DNA from: UBA6080 sp964607515
Lineage (GTDB): Bacteria; Fermentibacterota; Fermentibacteria; Fermentibacterales; JCC-6
Assembly: GCA_964607515.1 (NCBI GenBank)
Contig: CAZSKU010000011.1
Coordinates: forward strand, 10,997-74,996
Length of the DNA: 64,000 nt
Reading direction: 5' to 3'
The position numbers were made by a program, and so were the translations under genes. This document shows, piece by piece, positions 58,424-64,000 of the stretch; position 1 is the first letter of the stretch; the number at the start of each line of letters is the position of its first letter. The notes below the pieces were generated by a model. It was not told the DNA's origin, made no database searches, and saw only the letters and a list, made by a program, of their open reading frames with translations.

Positions 58424-59204
58424 GTTCTCCCCTTCCCGATCGAAGCCTGGCCAGCTCCCGCCACGCCTCCTCCGCCACCGAGGGGCTCATGCCGAACAAT
58501 CGGGCCACCGCTTCGCCGTAGCCCGCCGAGAGCTTGACGTTCTCCCGCCCGCCGCCGCCGGAGATCCGCAGGTTTCCGTTGTGGGCGCTGAGCCTGCGAT
58601 CTTCCAGGGCAAGGTTGATGTGAAGGCTGTTCAGTCCCGGAGCGTCGAAGGAACGGCGCCAGTAGCCGAGGAACTCTTCTCTGGAAAGCGTCCTGTCCTC
58701 CAGCCGGTACCTCCACCGGGCCGGTGAGTCTCCCTCCCGGCTGTAGAGGTCCCAGCCTCCCTCCCGACGGATCCATTCCAGTTTTCTTTCCTGAAGCTCG
58801 AGGATCCCGCCCATGGGTCCCAGGGGCACCGGTCGGGGAACCACGAAACCCGGGTCCAGGAGGTAGGTTCCCCGGGGACCCTCCGCCAGCAGCGCGCAGT
58901 GTATGTTCCTGCCGTGCTTCATGTGACCGGTGAGGGGTCTGGCACTCCAGCCGCACGCCGAAATCACTCCTGAGAGGGCTTCGGTAAGGGAGTAGCAGGT
59001 TCCCCCCGTCCCGTTGCGGACGAAACCCTCGAATACCTCGCCGGGCATGCGGAGCCTCTCCCGGCCGCCGGCTTTGAGCAGAAACTTCGTGAGGTTCTCC
59101 CATGGTATCCGGCTGAAGCATTCGGACACCAGGAAGAGCGTGTCCGGCCCGGTTCCCGGCAGTATTCCGAAATGATCGAAGAAGACGTGATCCGGTGGTT
59201 CCAT
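58410..59204 (-). CDS. arylamine N-acetyltransferase-like protein
   Basis: A 264-residue NAT-fold protein. The catalytic triad can be placed as Cys70 (GTGGTCYSL), His102 (IHCALLAE) and Asp117 (LLDPGF), at spacing close to the classic Cys69-His107-Asp122. 'SRIPWENLTKF' is the usual NAT N-terminal motif. The first Gly-Gly-Thr-Cys departs from RGGxC. It could transfer acetyl or act as an amide synthase. ATG at 59204 is used; the longer frame upstream runs into the promoter region. It heads the four-gene operon. Confidence 0.75.
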   Translation of the reverse strand: MEPPDHVFFDHFGILPGTGPDTLFLVSECFSRIPWENLTKFLLKAGGRERLRMPGEVFEGFVRNGTGGTCYSLTEALSGVISACGWSARPLTGHMKHGRNIHCALLAEGPRGTYLLDPGFVVPRPVPLGPMGGILELQERKLEWIRREGGWDLYSREGDSPARWRYRLEDRTLSREEFLGYWRRSFDAPGLNSLHINLALEDRRLSAHNGNLRISGGGGRENVKLSAGYGEAVARLFGMSPSVAEEAWRELARLRSGRGERAAE

Positions 59205-59303
59205 GGGCGAATCATACCACAGCGCCGGTACTGGGTGGGAAGGTCTGCACAGGCTGTGCAAGGCCGGGGCAGCTGAAATGTATTCATCTGCTGTACAATA
59301 CCT

Positions 59304-59309
59304 TATACT
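59304..59309 (+). promoter_or_regulatory. -10-like TATACT ahead of the radical SAM gene
   Basis: An unusually A/T-rich 60-base stretch (about 59278-59335) in a GC-rich neighbourhood contains TATACT at 59304-59309. The spacing to the ATG at 59350 leaves a leader of about 35 bases. No -35 match. Confidence 0.35.
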
Positions 59310-59349
59310 GATTAGTTTACTTTGTTTAGTCCGTCCCCATATTTCCTTC

Positions 59350-60282
59350 ATGGGGCAGGGGTACAGGGACCTGAACGGATACCTCCGGGAGATCTTCGGA
59401 AGGAAGGTCTACAAGGTGGGGCTGGTGGGCGGGTTCACCTGCCCCAACCGGGACGGCGCCCTGGGCGCAGGCGGCTGCGCCTTTTGCAATCCCCTGAGCT
59501 CTCTTCCCCTGAACTACAGGCCGGGTATGAGCCTTCGGGAGCAACTGGAAGCTGGCACCGCATACATCCGTCGAAGGCATGGAGCCGAAGCCTTCCTGGC
59601 GTATTTCCAGGACTGCACAACGACCTACGGGCCGCCGGAAACCCTGGAGGTCCTGTACCGTGAGGCTCTGGGGTTCCCTGGAGTGGTAGGGCTGTGTCTC
59701 TGCACCCGGCCGGACAGCCTCCACCGTCCGGTTCTGAACATGCTTCAGGAGATCTCCCGGGCGAACTTCCTGTGGGTGGAGCTGGGGGTTCAGAGCGGCA
59801 GCGACGGAACCCTCGCCAGGATGAACAGAAGGCACGACACGGAAACCGTCAGAAGGGCCTTCCGGGAGCTGCACCGCCGGGGTATTCGCACCGGGGCCCA
59901 TGTAATCCTGGGTTATCCCGGGGAGACCAGGGAAGAAGCGCTGTCCACCGCCGACCTGGTGAATCAGGTCGGAACCGCCGGGGTAAAGATCCAGAATCTG
60001 CACGTGGTCCGGGACACTCTCCTTGAGAAGAGCTATTCGAAGGGTGAGTTCGAGCCCGTTTCCCTGGACCGGTACGCGGAGCTGGCGGTGGACTTCCTGG
60101 AGAGGCTCAACCCTGACACAGTCATCCTGCGCCTAACCGGCGAGGCGCCTGAGGATCTCACCGTAGCGCCCCGGTGGAGCGTCAACAAGATGGCGGTGCT
60201 TAACAGGATCCGGGCGGAGCTGTCCCGGCGGGAAACCTATCAGGGAAGGCTGTATCCCCCGGGTCAGTCCATGCGCCGGTAG
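59350..60282 (+). CDS. TIGR01212-family (YhcC-like) radical SAM protein
   Basis: A 310-residue radical SAM enzyme of the YhcC/TIGR01212 type. The cluster motif is 'FTCPNRDGALGAGGCAFC' (Cys-x8..-Cys-x2-Cys spacing typical of this group), then 'YFQDCTTTYGPPETLEVLY', 'LGVQSGSDGTLARMNRRHD' and 'GYPGETREEAL'. The substrate of the family is unknown. ATG 59350; a longer frame upstream is not supported. Confidence 0.85.
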   Translation: MGQGYRDLNGYLREIFGRKVYKVGLVGGFTCPNRDGALGAGGCAFCNPLSSLPLNYRPGMSLREQLEAGTAYIRRRHGAEAFLAYFQDCTTTYGPPETLEVLYREALGFPGVVGLCLCTRPDSLHRPVLNMLQEISRANFLWVELGVQSGSDGTLARMNRRHDTETVRRAFRELHRRGIRTGAHVILGYPGETREEALSTADLVNQVGTAGVKIQNLHVVRDTLLEKSYSKGEFEPVSLDRYAELAVDFLERLNPDTVILRLTGEAPEDLTVAPRWSVNKMAVLNRIRAELSRRETYQGRLYPPGQSMRR

Positions 60283-60764
60283 AGGCTTCCCCGGGTTCCG
60301 CACACGGGGCAGACCTCCGGAGCCTCCCGGCCCGCGGTATGACCGCACACGGGACACACGAAGTAGGGGAACTGCTCCTGGTCGGGGTCGTCCAGGGTTT
60401 CCAGGAGCCCCTGGTACAGGGCTGCGTGAAGTTTTTCCACAGCGTTGGCGAACTGGAAGGAACGCAGGGCCTGCCGGTCACCCTCGACCCTGGCGGTCTC
60501 GATCATTTCCGGGTACATGTGTCTGAACTCGTGGGTTTCCCCGGCAATGGCCTCCTCCAGGTTCTCACGGGTGCCGTGGACTCCTCCCATGGCCCTTAGG
60601 TGGGAATGGGCATGGATGGTTTCCGCTTCGGCGGCGGCCCGGAATAGTCTTGCCACCTGGGGGAACCCCTCACGGTCGGCCTTCTCGGCGAAGGCCAGAT
60701 ATTTCCGGTTCGCCTGGGACTCCCCGGAGAAGGCCTCCAGCAGATGATCCAAGGTTTCGCTCAT
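60264..60764 (-). CDS. rubrerythrin
   Basis: A 166-residue rubrerythrin: a ferritin-like four-helix di-iron domain with E-x-x-H motifs ('ETIHAHSHL', 'VEKLHAALY') and a C-terminal rubredoxin-like Cys4 (CPVCG...CPVCG). It reduces peroxide in anaerobes. ATG 60764 follows GGGAGG. Its end overlaps the radical SAM gene's end by 19 bases (convergent). Confidence 0.92.
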   Translation of the reverse strand: MSETLDHLLEAFSGESQANRKYLAFAEKADREGFPQVARLFRAAAEAETIHAHSHLRAMGGVHGTRENLEEAIAGETHEFRHMYPEMIETARVEGDRQALRSFQFANAVEKLHAALYQGLLETLDDPDQEQFPYFVCPVCGHTAGREAPEVCPVCGTRGSLYRRMD

Positions 60765-60803
60765 GGCGTCCTCCCTGCAAGGGGCTTGAGATACCGCGGC
60801 GGC

Positions 60804-60809
60804 TTCTCG
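60804..60809 (-). promoter_or_regulatory. possible rubrerythrin promoter (-10 like CATAAT)
   Basis: On the minus strand, TATGCATAATCGG occurs roughly 50 bases before the rubrerythrin start, giving a five-of-six -10 hexamer. No good -35. It lies just behind the terminator of the preceding minus-strand gene, as expected for a separate unit. Exact coordinates are approximate. Confidence 0.3.
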
Positions 60810-60843
60810 CCGATTCTGCCGATTATGCATACAAACGGCACCG

Positions 60844-60873
60844 AAAAAAGCCCCTAAGACTCAGGGCGGGGCT
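60844..60873 (-). terminator. hairpin terminator of the Mut7-C operon
   Basis: On the minus strand AGCCCC (60873-60868), 13-base loop, GGGGCT (60854-60849), then a run of six T. The stop codon of the upstream gene lies in the loop region. Confidence 0.7.
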
Positions 60874-61298
60874 GTTCCTCCGGGATCGGGGTAGAACACC
60901 ACAACCCACAACCTGCCGTCATCCATGTCCAGTGCGGCAATCCAGGAGTTGTTCCGCCCTGTCCCCTCCAGGCAGGCGATCCGGTGATCCCCGGGGACCC
61001 GGCGGTTATCTGGCCTCAGGGCTCCGATCCAGGGGTCCAGAGAGAACGTCGTGTCCCGGAAACCGTACTCCGCGGCAAAGGAGTCCACGGCCCCGCCGGG
61101 AATCCTGAGATGGGCGGTCATGAAGCTCTCTCCGTTGTCCTGCAGGTCCACATCGGTGCAGGCCCGGGGGAAGGACATGCCCGTGGTCCTGGAGACGAAC
61201 CCCAGTTCCGACGCCCTTCCCAGGTCCCTCAGCAGGAGCACGAGGGCCACAGCCGCAGCCCCCGACAGGGCCATGGTGAACACCGTGCGGCGCATCAT
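60861..61298 (-). CDS. small membrane-anchored hypothetical protein
   Basis: A 145-residue protein with an N-terminal membrane/signal segment (TVFTMALSGAAAVALVLLL) and a periplasmic part of about 110 residues that I do not recognise ('TGMSFPRACTDVDLQDNGESFMTAHL'-type beta pattern). ATG at 61298 overlaps the Mut7-C gene (ATGA). Terminator follows. Confidence 0.55.
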   Translation of the reverse strand: MMRRTVFTMALSGAAAVALVLLLRDLGRASELGFVSRTTGMSFPRACTDVDLQDNGESFMTAHLRIPGGAVDSFAAEYGFRDTTFSLDPWIGALRPDNRRVPGDHRIACLEGTGRNNSWIAALDMDDGRLWVVVFYPDPGGTAPP

Positions 61299-62077
61299 GC
61301 GGGGGGATCCACTCCCAGCCTGCCCAGCAGCTCCAGCAGCGCCGGGTAGTGGCTCCCTTTCCAGTAAAGCTTTCCGCAGCCTGCACACACCGTGAACCGG
61401 CGGTAATAAAGCCGGGTCCGGGGCTGAAGCCTGTGCTCCACCTCGGACTTCTCCACGGGCATCAACTCGCCGGAGCAGTTGAGGCACCTGCTGAGGGGCT
61501 TCACCAGGCGCCGGAGATCCAGCCGGTCCAGCACCTCCCGGGCCTGGGTTTCGGGGTCCCGGCTCCTTATGCAGCAGCCGTGGGTCACCGAATTCCTCTT
61601 CAGAAGCATTCTGTCGCAGGTGAGAAGGATCCTCTCCTCCGACCGGGACAACTCCCCCAGGACCCCGTCCTCCACGTTCCCTGGGAAAAGGGCGTCGAAA
61701 CCCAGGGCCCGGAGGATCACCGCAAGCTTTCCCAGGTGAACGTCCAGCACGAAACGGGTCCGGCGAAGGGGCTCTGGACGGAGCCTGACCAGTGGGCCGA
61801 CGTCCATGGACTCGAACACTGGATAAACGCTTATCCGGTCGCCGGGGGAAACCGAGGCGTCGAAGCCGGCGGGATTCCCGTTGAGAAGTATCATCTCGAT
61901 CTCGGTGTGGGGTATTCCCGCGGACTCCAGCAGGTGTTTCATGTTGCGGCCGCCGTTGAGCGGATAATCGAAATCCCTCATTCTCCTGCCCGGGGCGAGA
62001 AAGTCGTTAAGCTCCGCGTAGGCCCTTATGGTGACGTACCCGGGCCCCGCAGGAGGAGAAGGCTCCTCCGGCATCAC
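61295..62077 (-). CDS. Mut7-C RNase-domain protein with N-terminal ubiquitin-like domain
   Basis: A 260-residue protein: an N-terminal beta-grasp domain (about 15-95, 'VTIRAYAELNDFL' to 'SPGDRISVYPVF') and a Mut7-C PIN-like domain (about 105-260, 'RFVLDVHLGKLAVILRALGFDALF' start, 'LLTCDRMLLKR', zinc pairs CLNC and CAGC). Mut7-C proteins are predicted RNases. Starts in GTGA overlap with the gene upstream. Confidence 0.85.
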   Translation of the reverse strand: MMPEEPSPPAGPGYVTIRAYAELNDFLAPGRRMRDFDYPLNGGRNMKHLLESAGIPHTEIEMILLNGNPAGFDASVSPGDRISVYPVFESMDVGPLVRLRPEPLRRTRFVLDVHLGKLAVILRALGFDALFPGNVEDGVLGELSRSEERILLTCDRMLLKRNSVTHGCCIRSRDPETQAREVLDRLDLRRLVKPLSRCLNCSGELMPVEKSEVEHRLQPRTRLYYRRFTVCAGCGKLYWKGSHYPALLELLGRLGVDPPA

Positions 62078-62724
62078 TTCCCATCCGTTTCCTGCCTTTT
62101 TCCACGGTCTTCGCCCAGGTCATCCGGCGGTATCCCGCCCAGCCCCAGGACCGTCTCCATGGATATCTCCAGGAAGTAACCGTCAAACTCCGCCATACCG
62201 GTTTCCCAGGCTTCCAGCATCTCACCGGCTACGGCAGTGTCGGTCGAGGCCTGGAAACTGGAACCTGCACCGTCCATCCAGACAGGGAGTTCCGCGGTTC
62301 CTATCCGTCCCTCCGTCCCGTCAACGTAGAACCCGCCGCAGGCCAGGTCGAAAAAACGGAATGCCTCGGTTCCCGGAGCGCTGCGCATGAGAAAATGAAT
62401 GACGTTCACTCCGATGTTGTCCGATTCGCCCAGGATATGGACCGTTATCCCCGGAGCGGCCCGCAGCGAGAAGGAGTCGGATCTGGCGTACAGGCCCAGG
62501 TTGAAGGCGTCGGACCGGAGGGCCTCGAACTGGGACGAGAGTTCTGGGGACATCGCCAGCTCCACGGCCTCCATGAACAGATCCTCCAGTTCCTCCGACG
62601 AGAGGTCCGTCCGGGAAAGCTCCGCGTTGAGCGTATCAATCCTCCGCCAGATAGCCGGATCCTCCGTGAAGACCCCCTGGGCTGCCATTCCGACAACCGC
62701 AATGAGCACTAAAAACACTCCCAC
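62074..62724 (-). CDS. secreted hypothetical protein
   Basis: A 216-residue protein not recognised. The GTG start at 62724 follows AAAGGGGG and gives a signal peptide (MGVFLVLIAVVGMAAQG). The mature part is acidic, with a helical region then 'PGITVHILGESDNIGVNVIHFL' and 'AFRFFDLACGGFYVDG' strands. Coupled to the Mut7-C gene (GTGA). Confidence 0.6.
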   Translation of the reverse strand: MGVFLVLIAVVGMAAQGVFTEDPAIWRRIDTLNAELSRTDLSSEELEDLFMEAVELAMSPELSSQFEALRSDAFNLGLYARSDSFSLRAAPGITVHILGESDNIGVNVIHFLMRSAPGTEAFRFFDLACGGFYVDGTEGRIGTAELPVWMDGAGSSFQASTDTAVAGEMLEAWETGMAEFDGYFLEISMETVLGLGGIPPDDLGEDRGKRQETDGK

Positions 62725-62807
62725 GGGATAATCCCCCTTTCGAGAAGCGCGCCCCGAATCGGCGTCCACGGGTTATTATAGCTCGGTTAGATGAAAGGGG
62801 GTGCGCC

Positions 62808-63863
62808 ATGCCTGAAGTGAACACTGTGGAACAGGACGGGATGACCCTGGCGGCGGTAAGGTCCGTGATCAGGCGCAGGGCCGAGGTGATCCCGCTTCTG
62901 GAACAACTCGCGGCGCTGGTGCCCGGGGACGTGGCGACGGGTCCGCCTGTCCTGGTTCTGCGTTACGTAAGCAGCGTGCGGGATGGAACCCTGGTGGATC
63001 TGGGTTTTCCCGTGAAAGAACCTGTCGTCCGCAAGGGAGTCGAAACGGTTCACCTTCGTCCGTGCCGCTGCCTTTCGGTCATCCATTCCGGCCCCCTGTC
63101 AGGCTTGGGGGATGCGTACGGCGCCCTCTTCGGTCTTGCATCCGAAAGAGGGATCGTCAGCGACGAGTACGGCCTGGAGATACTCCATGAATTCTCCGAC
63201 ACGGACCGGTGCCGCGTGGAGGCCAGGCTGGTGGTTCACCCGTGGGAGGACCTTTTCCACGAAGGAATCGGCAGGCACCTGGTTCCCGGGGAGGTGGAGG
63301 ACGTCTTCGGCGGATGCCGGCGGTTGCACCTCGGCAGTTCCCTTGATGAAAGATTCGGCGAGGTAAAAGCCGCCCTGGAGCGCCTGGAGCCCGTCAGCGA
63401 CGGTTATGCCCGGTACGAATCCCTGTCGGGATGCGCCCACGTTTTCCCCCGGGAACAGATCGCCAAGCTTCGGGAAGTGTTCCTGGCGGCACGGGAGCAA
63501 GGGCTTTCATTCTACCGGTCGGTGGACCGGGTGACGGCTTTCATGGAGCAGGACCCCGGCTGGGGGGAAAAGGCCGTCCGGGAAGGAACCACTGTATACA
63601 CCTCCAAAGGGCCCCGGGACAGGGAAGCCTGGGATCGGGCCTCGAGCCCGGCAGACCGGGCCAGGGCGGCGTGTTTTTGCCCGATCATCAGGGAACGGCT
63701 GCAAGAAGGGATGCCCAGGTTCTTCTGCTACTGCGGTGCGGGATGGTACCGGCAGCAGTGGGAGGGGGCCACCGGAGTCCCGGTGCGGGTGGAAATCCTT
63801 TCCTCCCTGCTCCACGGTGACGATGCATGCCGTTTCGCGGTCACTTTTCCAGAGGCGGACTGA
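62808..63863 (+). CDS. GyrI-like effector-binding domain fused to a cysteine-rich DUF6144-like domain
   Basis: A 351-residue cytosolic protein. Residues about 45-160 resemble a GyrI-like small-molecule-binding domain ('GTLVDLGFPVKEPVVRKGVETVHLRPCRCLSVIHSGP' start, 'VEARLVVHPW'). The C-terminal 140 residues end in 'CFCPIIRERL', 'FCYCGAGWYRQQWEGATG' and 'VEILSSLLHGDDACRFAV', a Cys-rich, V4R-like ligand- or metal-binding pattern. No DNA-binding domain, so not a regulator by itself. AAAGGGGG precedes ATG. Role unknown. Confidence 0.65.
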   Translation: MPEVNTVEQDGMTLAAVRSVIRRRAEVIPLLEQLAALVPGDVATGPPVLVLRYVSSVRDGTLVDLGFPVKEPVVRKGVETVHLRPCRCLSVIHSGPLSGLGDAYGALFGLASERGIVSDEYGLEILHEFSDTDRCRVEARLVVHPWEDLFHEGIGRHLVPGEVEDVFGGCRRLHLGSSLDERFGEVKAALERLEPVSDGYARYESLSGCAHVFPREQIAKLREVFLAAREQGLSFYRSVDRVTAFMEQDPGWGEKAVREGTTVYTSKGPRDREAWDRASSPADRARAACFCPIIRERLQEGMPRFFCYCGAGWYRQQWEGATGVPVRVEILSSLLHGDDACRFAVTFPEAD

Positions 63864-64000
63864 ATCCGGCGGCGACCGGTGAGACCCGGCTACCCGCTTG
63901 CCCGTTGGCTGGCTATTATTCTTTGTCCCGATCCACAACCATCGCACCACTAGTGTCCCATCATAAGTCGAAGAGAGACAACTGGTTGAGGTTATTATTG
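63864..64000. other. non-coding right edge, composition shift
   Basis: No gene seen. From about 63905 the sequence becomes distinctly A/T-richer than the rest of the window and includes CACTAGTGTCCCATCATAAG, which could begin a neighbouring element, but too little is present to say. Confidence 0.4.

Overview
This is a high-GC (roughly 64% by eye) chromosome segment of a Gram-negative, lipopolysaccharide-making bacterium. Kdo synthesis (kdsABCD), lipid A acylation (LpxL-like) and LPS transport (lptABC) genes are present, together with rpoN. Many secreted proteins end in a FlgD-like/Por-type C-terminal domain, and several genes are of a type usual in archaea (GatD, archaeal-type phosphoglycerate mutase, PF04008 adenosine-specific kinase family). 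This mix suggests an uncultured member of the FCB superphylum, something like Candidatus Fermentibacterota. The assignment is inference; no rRNA is present. The DNA comes from a draft assembly: there is a 100-N gap at 50077-50176.

Layout. (1) 1-4665: the tail of a C45/acyltransferase-like gene, then a minus-strand coupled operon of a Fur/Zur regulator, a ZnuABC-type metal importer, a dual-specificity phosphatase and an alpha/beta hydrolase. (2) 4707-18804: a long minus-strand operon of an outer-membrane protein, kdsB, kdsA, a GNAT-like gene, kdsC, kdsD, an lpxL-like acyltransferase, lptC, lptA, lptB, rpoN, gatD, a PF04008 gene and a gingipain-like (C25) protease, closed by a hairpin terminator. 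(3) 18843-23966: a beta-CASP metallo-beta-lactamase gene, then two tandem paralogous secreted metallopeptidases behind a candidate sigma-54 promoter. (4) 23981-28337: an unrecognised lipoprotein, a large membrane/repeat protein and a DUF2723 GT-C glycosyltransferase. (5) 28437-32258: a carboxyltransferase plus biotin carrier pair, a TPR lipoprotein and an L,D-transpeptidase.

(6) 32216-47641: nineteen minus-strand genes, almost all overlapping by 1-29 bases. They cover lysine/peptidoglycan precursor (dapL), folate (folB, folK), deoxynucleoside salvage, pantothenate (panC, panD), UDP-GlcNAc, translation (rsfS, argS, mnmA), purine (purM), glycolysis (apgM), NAD (nadA) and mannose activation (PMI, manC). 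(7) 47687-50481: a Cas4-like-nuclease/XPD-helicase fusion, the assembly gap and a tandem-repeat lipoprotein. (8) 50613-56429: rnhC-DUF3108-glycosyltransferase on the minus strand; an aminotransferase, a C10 protease and a small membrane protein on the plus strand. (9) 56461-63863: a GHL10-like/hypothetical/DUF4416/arylamine N-acetyltransferase operon, a radical SAM protein, rubrerythrin, a Mut7-C operon and a GyrI-like fusion protein.

Together the genes describe an envelope-building anaerobe (rubrerythrin, radical SAM enzymes, biotin-dependent carboxyl transfer) that exports several unrelated proteases and is probably proteolytic. Minus-strand genes are packed with ATGA/GTGA/TTGA junctions, so translational coupling is the rule. 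Non-ATG starts (GTG, TTG) are common. No tRNA, rRNA, CRISPR, IS element or prophage was recognised.
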